Source: Labilithrix luteola (GTDB lineage Bacteria; Myxococcota_A; Polyangia; Polyangiales; Polyangiaceae). From it: a stretch of DNA of 6,850 bases. Shown here piece by piece: positions 1-6,053 of this stretch (its first letter is position 1; each line of letters starts with the position of its first letter). The DNA lies in contig JAMFST010000521.1 of NCBI GenBank assembly GCA_026225435.1, forward strand, positions 1 through 6,850, given 5' to 3'. Below the pieces are notes generated by a model that was not told the DNA's origin, searched no databases, and saw only the letters and a program-made list of their open reading frames with translations. The translations under genes were made by a program, and so were the position numbers.

Positions 1-661
1 CGTCGCGCTCGCCGGCGAAGGGACCATGCGGATCGACCAGCGAGGCGAGCTTCAGCGCGCCGCGGGGATCACCGGCGACGAGCGCGGCCTGGGCGTCGTG
101 AAGGTTGGCCATGTCGCGCGCCCATGGCGTGGAAGCGGGTGCGCCGAAGGCCGGCGTGACGGGCGCCGCGACCTTCGGCATCGACGGAGAAGCGGCGGGC
201 GGTGCGGCCGGCGGTGCGATCGGTGCGAGGGTGGGAACAGGCAAGGCGGCGGGCTCGGTCGCGGTCGGCGCGCTCGCGATCCTCGTTGCGGTCGCGATCG
301 TCGTCGTGGCCACCGGCGTGGCGGCCACCAGCGCCGAGCGGCGACCCGCTCCGTATCCACCGGCGGCAGCGACTCCGATGATCAGCGCCAGCGCCGCTGC
401 CTTCACCGCCAGGCCGGCCCCCGCTACCCCCGAGCTGGCGAGCGCCGCGGGTGCAAGCGGCGCCACGCTCGTCTTGGCAGCGATCGCCCGCGTCGCCGCA
501 CCCACCGTCACCCCGGCCGCTGCCGCCGCCCCGATCTCGGCCAGCACTGCGCCTCGCACGCGGGCGATCACCCGCGGGTCGAGGTCTCCGTCCCGGTTCG
601 CTCGCGTCAGGAGATCCCGCGCTCGTTCGTTCAGCTCGTTCGCGTCGCCTACGTCGGGCAT
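1..661 (-). CDS. Putative anti-sigma / single-pass membrane protein (partial, C-terminus beyond the left edge)
   Basis: The frame starts at the ATG at 661 and stays open for 220 codons to the window edge, with high G/C third positions. Seen: a charged, mostly helical cytoplasmic N-terminus (residues about 1-45, ELNERARDLLTRANRD); an Ala/Val/Gly-rich stretch; a membrane helix at about 83-104 (KAAALALIIGVAAA); a long Ala/Pro/Thr linker (about 110-180); then a helical segment (about 181-220, HDAQAALVAGDPRGALKLA) resembling the TPR-like 'AGDPxxAL' repeats often found C-terminal in myxobacterial sigma-linked proteins. It overlaps the upstream sigma factor gene by 13 nt, implying translational coupling. 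Inference: it tethers and inhibits the sigma factor at the inner membrane and reads an envelope signal with its periplasmic part. No zinc-binding HxxxCxxC anti-sigma motif is visible, so the role rests on position and topology. It could instead be a sigma-linked envelope protein of another kind. Confidence 0.72.
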   Translation of the reverse strand, partial: MPDVGDANELNERARDLLTRANRDGDLDPRVIARVRGAVLAEIGAAAAAGVTVGAATRAIAAKTSVAPLAPAALASSGVAGAGLAVKAAALALIIGVAAAGGYGAGRRSALVAATPVATTTIATATRIASAPTATEPAALPVPTLAPIAPPAAPPAASPSMPKVAAPVTPAFGAPASTPWARDMANLHDAQAALVAGDPRGALKLASLVDPHGPFAGERD

Positions 662-1293
662 GACGTCCTCCACTCCTGTCGTGCCTGCTCGCGGGTGAGC
701 GCCTTCTCGAAGTCTCGCCGCGCGAGGCGCAGGCGCGAGGAGACCGTGTTCGGGCTGACGCCGAGGATGACGCTGATCTCCATGGCGGTCATGTCCTCCA
801 GCTCCGCCAGCACGAAGACCTCGCGCCGATCCTGTTCGAGCGTGTCGAGCATGCGAGCGAGCAGCTGGTTGGCCTCCGAGCGCTCGTAGAGAGCGTCGGG
901 CTGGCGGCGCGGATCGTCGCGCAGGGCCTCGGCTTCGTCCTCGCTCGCGGCGCGGCGCCAGAAGGGGCGACGGACCAGGGTGCGGCGGTGGGTGCGAGCC
1001 ACGCGGACGGCGATGCCGAAGATCCAGGTGCGCAGGGTCGAGCGCCCCTCGAAGTCGGCCAGGCGTCGGTGGATCACGAGGAAGGTCTCCTGCATGGCGT
1101 CCTCGACCGCGCTCGGCGTCACCCCCAGCCGGAGCAGCGCGCGACCGACGAAGGGGGCGTGTTGATCGTAGATCTCCGTGAAGCTGGCCGCCGCCAACGG
1201 GGCGCTCGGCCCCGCCCCCGCCTCCAGGCGAGCTTCCACGGAGGCGAGCGCGGGCATCGCTTCCTTGGTGGCCGCCGGGAGGACATTCGTCAC
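649..1293 (-). CDS. ECF-type RNA polymerase sigma-70 factor
   Basis: This 214-residue protein has the two-domain ECF layout. Region 2 spans residues about 40-109 (IYDQHAPFVGRALLRLG, AVEDAMQETFLVIHRRL, STLRTWIFGIAVRVARTHRR), containing the core-binding and -10-recognition helices. A short acidic linker follows. Region 4 spans about 138-200 (LDTLEQDRREVFVLAELEDM, then the helix-turn-helix MEISVILGVSPNTVSSRLRLAR). The GTG start at 1293 was chosen because it overlaps the TGA stop of the upstream gene as GTGA, a coupled start; an ATG 12 codons downstream is the alternative. The family directs RNA polymerase to a small regulon, often including its own promoter, and is held off by a partner. Here the likely partner is the membrane protein encoded immediately downstream with an overlapping start. 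The exact ECF group cannot be assigned by eye. Confidence 0.93.
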   Translation of the reverse strand: MTNVLPAATKEAMPALASVEARLEAGAGPSAPLAAASFTEIYDQHAPFVGRALLRLGVTPSAVEDAMQETFLVIHRRLADFEGRSTLRTWIFGIAVRVARTHRRTLVRRPFWRRAASEDEAEALRDDPRRQPDALYERSEANQLLARMLDTLEQDRREVFVLAELEDMTAMEISVILGVSPNTVSSRLRLARRDFEKALTREQARQEWRTSCPT

Positions 1294-2372
1294 GGAAAGT
1301 GAACCTCGCCTCCGACTAGCGCGCGCGGGACGATCGGCCAGGGGGTTTCGACCTCGCCGCCACCGTCGACGACGAAGTGGGTCCTGGCGAGCGGCACGAC
1401 CCCCTCGAGCTGGAGGCGAAACGCCAGCGTCGGCCCGCCGATGGTGAGGATCCCGCCGGCTCCGACGCCCGCCCAGCCGCGCGTCTTGCTCTCGCTCAGG
1501 TCGAGCTCCCCTTCGCCCCGGGCGTAGAGGTAGCCCCCCTCGGCGTTGACGCAGGGGCCGAAGGTGATGTGCGCCGGGAGCTGGAACGGCAGCAGGTAGC
1601 AGGCGCGCGCCTCGACGACGCCCATGGTGAAGACGCCGCCGACCCCGGCCGCGGTGTTGTCGATCGACGCCAGCGGAGACCAGAGGACGCCCGCTTCCCA
1701 GCGGGTGTGCGTGGTGAGGTAAGCGAAGGATCCGCCCACGGCGAAGGCGGGGTTGCCGACGGCGCCGCTGGTCCCGCCGAGGAGCGCCGCGACAGCGAAG
1801 CGACGAACCGGAGGCGCCGCCGCCACAGCGCTCTCTTCGCGGTGAGCATCGTCGTGAACCGTGGTCGACGGGGTCGTGGTGAGGACCGCCCGTTGCGGCG
1901 GAGTCGGCGGCAACACTTCCGGACCCGGCGGGGACACGGGCACGAGCGCCTCCAGCGGACCGGCGGCGTCGACAGGAGCGCTCGCCTGCCCGGGGCTCAC
2001 CGCGATGGCCACCAGCGTGGCCGTCGCCGTCGCCAGGTCGCCGCAGCTGGCGGCGTCGAGCTGCCGCGTCTCCTCGCGGGCGTCGACCTCGAGGCGAAAG
2101 TCCAGGTGCCAGCGCCCGTCCGGCTTGCGGGTCACGATGGAGCGCGCGCGCACCAGCGGCCCGCTCCCCGGAGCGTCGGTCAGGAGCGAGACGATCTGGG
2201 CGCGCACGGCCTCCTCCGTGGGGCACGACGCCGGCGCCTCCCAGCTCAGCGTGCCTCGCGAGCTGGCGGGCAGATCCGCTTGCGCTGCCGCGGTGCCGGC
2301 GGTGAGACCGACGGCCAGCACGAGCAGCACCGGGACCACGGCCTTCGTCAGCGCGGCGACCAGCCTTCGCAA
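1290..2372 (-). other. Exported C-terminal half of the TetR fusion, with a possible internal TTG start
   Basis: If the exported part were made separately, the best in-frame start is TTG at 2372-2370. It would give MRRLVAALTK, then VVPVLLVLAVGLTAGT, then AAAQA/D: a complete type I signal peptide with positive n-region, hydrophobic core and AxA-like cleavage site, and a 360-residue precursor. In-frame GTG codons inside the hydrophobic core are poorer choices. No convincing Shine-Dalgarno sequence precedes the TTG at normal spacing. A TGA lies out of frame at the CTGACG of residues 184-185, where a separate TetR gene could have stopped in the other frame. After cleavage the product would be periplasmic or outer-membrane. 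This is an inferred alternative reading of the same DNA, not an extra gene. Confidence 0.35.
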
Positions 2373-2897
2373 GCTCGGCGCCGCGAAGCCGGCCGCCTTC
2401 TTCGGAGCGAAGGCGCCGAACACCAGCGCGCCCACCACGAAGGCCACCACCGCGCTCGCGTCCTGGGTCGACAGCTTCCCGCGGGCGCGCGCCTCCACGT
2501 AGGCGACCTCCCCGTCCATCATGCGGCGCACCCTGGCGAAGAGCGCGGGATCCCCCAGCGACTCGGCGAAGATCCCCACCCAGGCGCGCGCCGCCGCCAC
2601 GTCGCTCCGCTCGTCCAGCGACAGCGCCGCGGTGATGTACGCCTCGAGCGGGTCGGCGCCGACCGCGACCTCGACGCTCTCGATGCGGCGACGGAACTCG
2701 GCGAGCAGCGCGCGCATGGCCGCCTCGTAAAGATCCTGCTTGCCGCTGAAGTAGTGGTGCACCAGCCCGGGAGCGATGCCAGCCTCTCCAGCGACGGCGG
2801 CGATGGTCGCCCCGGCGCGCCCGTGGGTGCCGAGCGTGCGAACCAGCGCGCGCGCCACCTCGCCTCGCCGCTGATCCCGCATGCTCGGTCGGCCCAT
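1290..2897 (-). CDS. TetR-family regulator fused in frame to an exported beta-barrel-like domain
   Basis: One uninterrupted 535-codon frame. Residues about 10-75 are a TetR N-terminal domain (EVARALVRTLGTHG, helix-turn-helix ATIAAVAGEAGIAPGLVHHYF, then SGKQDLYEAAM). Residues about 80-180 are a helical TetR ligand-binding/dimer domain. Residues 176-206 then look exactly like a signal peptide (RRLVAALTK, hydrophobic VVPVLLVLAVGLTAGT, AAAQA before D). Next come LSWEAPASCPTEEAV with two cysteines (C225, C285), a Pro/Thr linker (about 305-362), and a segment (about 366-535) of alternating Gly/aromatic strands ending GGEVHFP, like a small outer-membrane barrel. The C-terminal half matches a family common beside ECF sigma genes in myxobacteria; the TetR part is normally separate. 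ATG 2897 gives a typical TetR N-terminus but lacks a clear ribosome site; ATG 2942 adds 15 residues and has AAAGGAA close by. The product could be a membrane-tethered regulator, two proteins from one frame, or a fusion made by deletion. Confidence 0.8.
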   Translation of the reverse strand: MGRPSMRDQRRGEVARALVRTLGTHGRAGATIAAVAGEAGIAPGLVHHYFSGKQDLYEAAMRALLAEFRRRIESVEVAVGADPLEAYITAALSLDERSDVAAARAWVGIFAESLGDPALFARVRRMMDGEVAYVEARARGKLSTQDASAVVAFVVGALVFGAFAPKKAAGFAAPSLRRLVAALTKAVVPVLLVLAVGLTAGTAAAQADLPASSRGTLSWEAPASCPTEEAVRAQIVSLLTDAPGSGPLVRARSIVTRKPDGRWHLDFRLEVDAREETRQLDAASCGDLATATATLVAIAVSPGQASAPVDAAGPLEALVPVSPPGPEVLPPTPPQRAVLTTTPSTTVHDDAHREESAVAAAPPVRRFAVAALLGGTSGAVGNPAFAVGGSFAYLTTHTRWEAGVLWSPLASIDNTAAGVGGVFTMGVVEARACYLLPFQLPAHITFGPCVNAEGGYLYARGEGELDLSESKTRGWAGVGAGGILTIGGPTLAFRLQLEGVVPLARTHFVVDGGGEVETPWPIVPRALVGGEVHFP

Positions 2898-2899
2898 AG

Positions 2900-2917
2900 A
2901 TTGGTTGTATACCCAAT
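2900..2917. promoter_or_regulatory. Palindromic candidate TetR operator in the divergent intergenic region
   Basis: ATTGGTTGTATACCCAAT has perfect 5-bp arms (ATTGG / CCAAT) separated by 8 bp that include the self-complementary GTATAC. It lies three bases upstream of the ATG at 2897 of the TetR fusion and 23 bases before the HD gene start. It sits in an AT-rich patch that contrasts with the GC-rich surroundings. TetR regulators commonly bind such palindromes next to their own gene, so autorepression and control of the divergent HD gene are plausible. TATACA on the minus strand could double as a -10 element, giving a very short or absent leader for the start at 2897. No clear -35 is seen. If translation starts at 2942 instead, the palindrome lies inside the coding region. 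Confidence 0.42.
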
Positions 2918-2940
2918 TTATCGCATCCAGGCTGGAGAGC

Positions 2941-3627
2941 ATGTTCCTTTCACCTCTCGCCGCCGTCGCCGCGCGCCTGTCCTTCTCGTGCCCCGCCTGG
3001 CTCCTCGAGGAGCTCGCCGCGCGCTATGCCGAGCCACAGCGCCGTTACCACACCGGAGATCACGTGCTCGCCTGCTTCGACGCGCGCGACCGGATCGAGC
3101 GCGTCCATTCCGGGACAATCGACCTCGCGCTCTTGTTCCACGACGCTGTGTATGAGCCACTCGCCACGGACAACGAGGAGCGAAGCGCCATCTTGCTGCG
3201 GGAGCTGGCGAGTCGCGCGGGCGTCGCTGGAGGGATCGTCGACCGTGCCGCCGCGCTGGTCCTCTCGACTCGCCACGGCGCCAGCGAGAACGACGACCAC
3301 GCGCCCGACACGGCGGTCGTCCTCGACGCCGATCTCTCCATCCTCGGCGCCGACGAAGCGACGTTCGCGCAGTACGAGCGCGACGTCCGCGCCGAGTACG
3401 CGGTGGTCGATGACGCCTCTTACGCGCGCGGTCGCGCCCATGTGCTCACCGCGATCCTCGAGCAGCGCCCTCTCTACCGGACGAGCGCGGCGCAGGAGCT
3501 GTGGGAGAACGCCGCGCGCACGAACCTGGCTCGCTCGCTCAGGATTCTTTCGCCATCCTCGCCGCTCGCTCCCGCAGCGCGAACTTCTGGATCTTCCCGC
3601 TCGGGGTCCGCGGCAGCTCGTCGATGA
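2941..3627 (+). CDS. HD-superfamily metal-dependent hydrolase (COG4339-like)
   Basis: The product is similar to the predicted HD-domain phosphohydrolases of COG4339, which are cytoplasmic and of unproven substrate. Seen from ATG 2941: RRYHTGDH at residues 34-41 (His37, His41), LLFHDAVY at 64-71 (the His67-Asp68 pair), DNEERSA at 77-83, STRH at 109-112 and LDADLSILG at 128-136 (acidic ligand), then VRAEYA and GRAHVL blocks near the C-terminus. The start is preceded by GGAGAG and gives the usual N-terminus; further upstream starts would read through the operator. Family homology ends at about residue 203 (ARTNLARSLRIL). The frame then runs about 25 low-complexity Ser/Ala/Arg codons to a TGA, overlapping the convergent ligase remnant, so the original stop may have been lost. 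It starts divergently from the TetR fusion. Confidence 0.82.
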   Translation: MFLSPLAAVAARLSFSCPAWLLEELAARYAEPQRRYHTGDHVLACFDARDRIERVHSGTIDLALLFHDAVYEPLATDNEERSAILLRELASRAGVAGGIVDRAAALVLSTRHGASENDDHAPDTAVVLDADLSILGADEATFAQYERDVRAEYAVVDDASYARGRAHVLTAILEQRPLYRTSAAQELWENAARTNLARSLRILSPSSPLAPAARTSGSSRSGSAAARR

Positions 3628-3799
3628 TCTCGAGCCGCTCGGGGTGATACGTCCGCGCCATCCCCGCCTTCTCGAGAAAGGCGCGCATCTCCACGAGGTC
3701 GAAGCTCGACCCGGGCTTCATCTGCACGAAGGCGCAAGCGCGCTCGCCCAGGCGGGCACCGGGCATGGCCACCACGGCGACCGCCAGCGTGCCCCTTCT
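3539..3799 (-). pseudogene. Acyl-CoA ligase (AMP-binding enzyme) remnant: C-terminal domain only
   Basis: The open stretch after the TGA at 3800-3802 encodes the mobile C-terminal domain of an acyl-CoA synthetase: VVAMPGARLGERACAFV, then FDLVEMRAFLEKAGMARTYHPERLEIIDELP, then PRTPSGKIQKFALRERA. The lysine of PRTPSGKIQK is the adenylation-step catalytic lysine of the superfamily. The wording resembles medium-chain or cyclohexanecarboxylate-type CoA ligases. About 450 upstream residues are absent, including the P-loop-like YTSGTTG motif and the acyl- and AMP-binding core, so it cannot be an active ligase. A GTG at 3775 could start a roughly 78-residue product, but nothing suggests translation. 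The 3' end overlaps the extended tail of the HD gene by 89 bp on the opposite strand. Very likely a decayed gene. Confidence 0.8.
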
Positions 3800-3910
3800 T
3801 CACGCCGGCCGCGTCGACGTCCGTGCAGTACCGCCCGCGGCCAGGCTGGGCGCAGTCCCCGGCATCGCCTGCTGTCGCTCGAGGCTCACCGGCGAGAAGG
3901 TCCTGTCCAT
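3800..3910 (-). other. Short open frame of 36 codons, possible N-terminal stub of the ligase remnant
   Basis: An ATG at 3910 opens MDRTFSPVSLERQQAMPG and continues Ala/Gly/Thr-rich to TGA at 3800-3802. It is in the same frame as the ligase C-terminal domain that follows directly. Its first 20 codons have the high G/C third-position bias of real genes here, and the later ones less so. It begins 12 bp after the MFS gene stop on the same strand, with only a weak GGGA upstream. One reading is that it is the original start of the ligase gene, joined to its end by a large internal deletion. The other is chance. I do not recognise the sequence itself. Confidence 0.3.
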
Positions 3911-3921
3911 GTTCCCGCAGT

Positions 3922-5169
3922 CTAGATCTCCGGGATGGCCGGCGCAGCCACGACGACCGCCGGCTTGCCTGCCGCTTCCGGGACCAGCTTGCGGATGCGG
4001 TTCATCATGAACAGCGTGATGAGCGAGGAGCCCGCCACCACGTAGCCGAGCTGCTCGAAGTGCACGATCGCACCACCGGGCCCCTCGGACACGATGAGAC
4101 CCGCGAGCACAGAGGCGATGCCGCCCGAGATCTGCTGCAGCGACGAGCTCACCGACATGAAGGCGCCTCGCTCGCGAGGCTCGGGGATGGCCGACATGAG
4201 CGCCTGCGCGGGGATCATGCGCGAGAAGATGCCGACGAACATCGTCGCGTTGACGAGGACGACGATGGGCAACGGCGTCGTCCCGAGGTGCGTGTAGAGG
4301 ATGACGACGGCGACGCCGAGCGCGGTGCCGAAGACGAAGGTGCGGTACTTCCCGACCCGGTCCGACGCGCGGCCGATGAGCGGCCCGGTGAAGATCGTGC
4401 AGAAGCCGGTGATGAGGTAGATGAGCGGCAGGCGCTCGATGGCGATGCCCAGGTTGTGCACGGTGAACGCGCTGCCGAACGGCATGAGCATGAAGCCGCC
4501 GGTGGCGAGGAGCGCAGTGGTGCCGAATGCCTGGATGTGACGGGGCTTCGTCACCGTCGCGATCAGGTGCCTGAACGGATTGCCGGAGCGCGCGCCGCCG
4601 ACGAGGTGCCCCTCGATCGGCTTCAGGTACAGGACGATGGCCACGCCGACCGCCAGGCTGACGACGACGATCATGAGGAAGGGGGCGTGCCAGCCCCAGA
4701 TGTTGGCGAGGTAGAGGCCGACGGGGATGCCGAGCACCTGGCTGGCGGCGAACGCCGTCTGCACGAAGCCCATCACCCGCCCGCGCATCTCGAAGGGGAA
4801 CAGGTCCGTCGTGATGGCGAAGACGATCGACCCGAGGACGCCGCCGAAGACGCCGGTGAACATGCGCGCGGCGACGAGCAGCGGGTAGGTCGGCGCGAGG
4901 CCGCAGAAGAGCGTGCCGATCACGAAGCCGGCGTAGAAGAAGAGGAGGAAGCGCTTGCGATCGAAGCGATCGGCGAAGCCGGCGGCGAGGAGCCCCGACG
5001 TGCCGGCGCTGAAGGCGTAGGCCGACACGGCGAACCCGAACTGCGTCGGGGTGATGTGCAGCGCTGGCATGAGCGTGGCGCCCAGCGGCGAGAGCGTCAT
5101 GAAGTCGAGAATCACGGTGAACTGCAGGAAGGCCAGCAGCGCGACGACGAACTTTTGGTAACGGCTCAT
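3922..5169 (-). CDS. MFS transporter, DHA1/AraJ-like probable efflux pump
   Basis: A 415-residue, 12-helix major facilitator, presumably a proton-driven exporter in the inner membrane. Seen: TM1 from about residue 7 with the LDFMTLSPLG pattern (21-30); loop 2-3 signature GFADRFDRKRF (64-74), equivalent to MFS motif A; TM5 region SQVLGIPVGLYLA (143-155), an antiporter-type motif C-like stretch; a central loop at about 184-210; and the repeated motif A in loop 8-9, GRASDRVGKYR (266-276). The length is normal and no helix seems missing. The product is similar to arabinose-efflux-permease-like drug exporters (COG2814), but the substrate cannot be read from sequence. The start codon lies 56 bp from a divergent MarR repressor gene, which suggests the pump is repressed by MarR and induced by its substrate. 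No strong ribosome site precedes ATG 5169, but the MSRYQKF start is natural. Confidence 0.9.
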   Translation of the reverse strand: MSRYQKFVVALLAFLQFTVILDFMTLSPLGATLMPALHITPTQFGFAVSAYAFSAGTSGLLAAGFADRFDRKRFLLFFYAGFVIGTLFCGLAPTYPLLVAARMFTGVFGGVLGSIVFAITTDLFPFEMRGRVMGFVQTAFAASQVLGIPVGLYLANIWGWHAPFLMIVVVSLAVGVAIVLYLKPIEGHLVGGARSGNPFRHLIATVTKPRHIQAFGTTALLATGGFMLMPFGSAFTVHNLGIAIERLPLIYLITGFCTIFTGPLIGRASDRVGKYRTFVFGTALGVAVVILYTHLGTTPLPIVVLVNATMFVGIFSRMIPAQALMSAIPEPRERGAFMSVSSSLQQISGGIASVLAGLIVSEGPGGAIVHFEQLGYVVAGSSLITLFMMNRIRKLVPEAAGKPAVVVAAPAIPEI

Positions 5170-5225
5170 GGCGGGTTGACTAATACTTCATGTGCCTTAA
5201 CCATTTGGGTTGGTCAAGGAGCGTC
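5170..5225. promoter_or_regulatory. Divergent MFS/marR control region with inverted repeats
   Basis: Fifty-six bases, markedly AT-richer than the flanking genes, must contain both divergent promoters. An inverted repeat AACC-ATTTG-GGTT occupies 5199-5211. A wider pair TTGAC (5176-5180) and GTCAA (5213-5217) flanks it with 32 bp between arms. MarR dimers bind short palindromes of this size between regulator and target genes. TTGACT at 5176-5181 could serve as a -35 for marR, and TTGACC (minus strand, 5217-5212) for the MFS gene, but neither has a good -10 at 16-18 bp, so promoter positions are uncertain. Confidence 0.45.
5216..5221 (+). promoter_or_regulatory. Ribosome binding site deciding the MarR start
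   Basis: AAGGAG lies four bases before the ATG at 5226. The in-frame ATG at 5190 has nothing comparable, so 5226 is preferred even though the frame is open further upstream. Confidence 0.6.
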
Positions 5226-5732
5226 ATGAAGGATCGGCCACGTGTGGATGCTGGCGCAGATGTCGCGGAGGTGGGCGCGCTGCTCGAGGCGTTCTTCAAG
5301 CGAGTGGCCCACCCGCGCGGTCTCGCCCTCGAGTTCCTCAACGAGGCGTCGCTCACCTTGCCGCAGGTCATCTTGCTTCATCGCGCGATTCTCGAGCCGG
5401 GGAGCACCCCGTCGACGCTGGCGGCCAGCCTGAAGATGTCTCTGCCGTCGGTCAGTCAGATGATCGAGCGTCTGGTGAAGTTGCGCCTGGCGCGACGAAT
5501 CGAGAATCCGGACGATCGAAGGCAGAAGACCGTGGAGGTCACCCCCAAGGCGCGGACGCTGCTCGCCCAGCTGAAGAAGGTGCGGTCGGCGGAGCTCGCC
5601 AACGGCGTCGCGCATCTCACTCCACGGACGCAGCAGAAGCTCGCGGAGGCGCTGACCCTGGCGCTCGACGAGCTCGACGCGGCGGCCGTGGACCCGAGCG
5701 ACAACCTTTGCGCGGATCCTCGGGCGTCCTGA
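5226..5732 (+). CDS. MarR-family transcriptional regulator
   Basis: A 168-residue winged helix-turn-helix protein of normal MarR length, cytoplasmic and expected to act as a dimer. Seen: an N-terminal helical dimerisation part (residues about 11-43); LTLPQVILLHRAI (44-56); the DNA-reading helices TPSTLAASLKMSLPSVSQMIERL (61-83); the wing RRIENPDDRRQKTVEVTPKA (90-109) with the conserved D-x-R/DRR turn; and C-terminal helices (110-155). It is divergent from the MFS pump, so it most likely represses the pump and itself, with release by a small ligand, often phenolic in this family. The gene ends one base before the convergent stop of the VOC gene; no terminator hairpin separates them. The ligand is unknown. 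Confidence 0.93.
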   Translation: MKDRPRVDAGADVAEVGALLEAFFKRVAHPRGLALEFLNEASLTLPQVILLHRAILEPGSTPSTLAASLKMSLPSVSQMIERLVKLRLARRIENPDDRRQKTVEVTPKARTLLAQLKKVRSAELANGVAHLTPRTQQKLAEALTLALDELDAAAVDPSDNLCADPRAS

Positions 5733-5733
5733 A

Positions 5734-6039
5734 TCAGGCCTCCGCGCCGCAGTACACCTCGAGCCGGTAGCCGTCCGGGTCGATCACGTACGCGGAGTAG
5801 TAGGTCGGCGAGACGTGGACGCGCGGTCCGGGCCGGCCGTTGTCCTTGCCGCCGTGGGCCACGCCCGCCGCGTGGAGCTCGGCCACGCTGGCGCGCGTCG
5901 GGGCCACGAAGCAGAAGTGCAGCCCGGACGACGGGTCGCTCGGGACCGGGCTCGCGCTCAGACGGACCGAGAGCTCGACGCGGTCCTTTCCGTAGCCGAG
6001 CCAGGTGTCGCTCGCGCCGATGGAGACGTGCTGGATCAT
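5734..6039 (-). pseudogene. VOC-fold (glyoxalase/dioxygenase superfamily) protein with an internal deletion
   Basis: A clean 101-codon frame with a good start, but shorter than the usual 120-130. It opens with the first VOC strand (MIQHVSIGASD) and jumps directly to WLGYGKDRVELSV, where relatives have roughly 25-35 more residues (the helix with an FYD-type motif and strand two). The rest is normal: GLHFCFVAPTRASV (39-52), GGKDNGRPGPR (63-73), SPTYYSAYVIDPDGYRLEVYC (77-97). The probable metal ligands, His in IQHV, His in GLHF and Glu in RLEVYC, are all present. The frame is intact across the join. It may be a non-functional deletion product or a minimal variant still making a small protein, hence the uncertain label. 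It follows the SDR remnant in the same direction, 14 bp after its stop. The substrate is unknown. Confidence 0.62.
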
Positions 6040-6045
6040 GATCGG

Positions 6046-6052
6046 TTCCTTT
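6046..6052 (-). promoter_or_regulatory. Ribosome binding site of the VOC gene
   Basis: AAAGGAA on the minus strand, six bases before the ATG at 6039 and directly after the stop of the SDR remnant. It fixes the VOC start and shows that translation initiation is still intact even though the protein is shortened. Confidence 0.65.
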
Positions 6053-6053
6053 C

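Noticed and set aside
26..889. Open frames on the + strand at the left end (up to 287 codons)
   Set aside because: Antisense to the sigma and membrane-protein genes, Arg-rich, no recognisable domain.
1294..2916. Upstream extension of the sigma factor frame to 755 codons
   Set aside because: The upstream part is Arg/Gly/Ala-rich and is the wrong frame of the TetR fusion; the real sigma start is the coupled GTG at 1293.
2881..2940. Earlier ATG (2881) for the HD gene
   Set aside because: It would translate the operator region, and the extra residues do not fit the family; ATG 2941 has GGAGAG just upstream.
1377..3155. 592-codon open frame on the + strand
   Set aside because: Antisense to the TetR fusion and in the wrong frame of the HD gene; Arg/Gly-rich shadow.
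5176..5204. TTGACT as a full sigma-70 promoter for marR
   Set aside because: No acceptable -10 at 16-18 bp; kept only as part of the control region.
3823..5229. 468-codon open frame on the + strand
   Set aside because: Antisense to the clear MFS transporter; His/Asp/Arg/Glu-rich composition typical of a GC-rich shadow, no domain.
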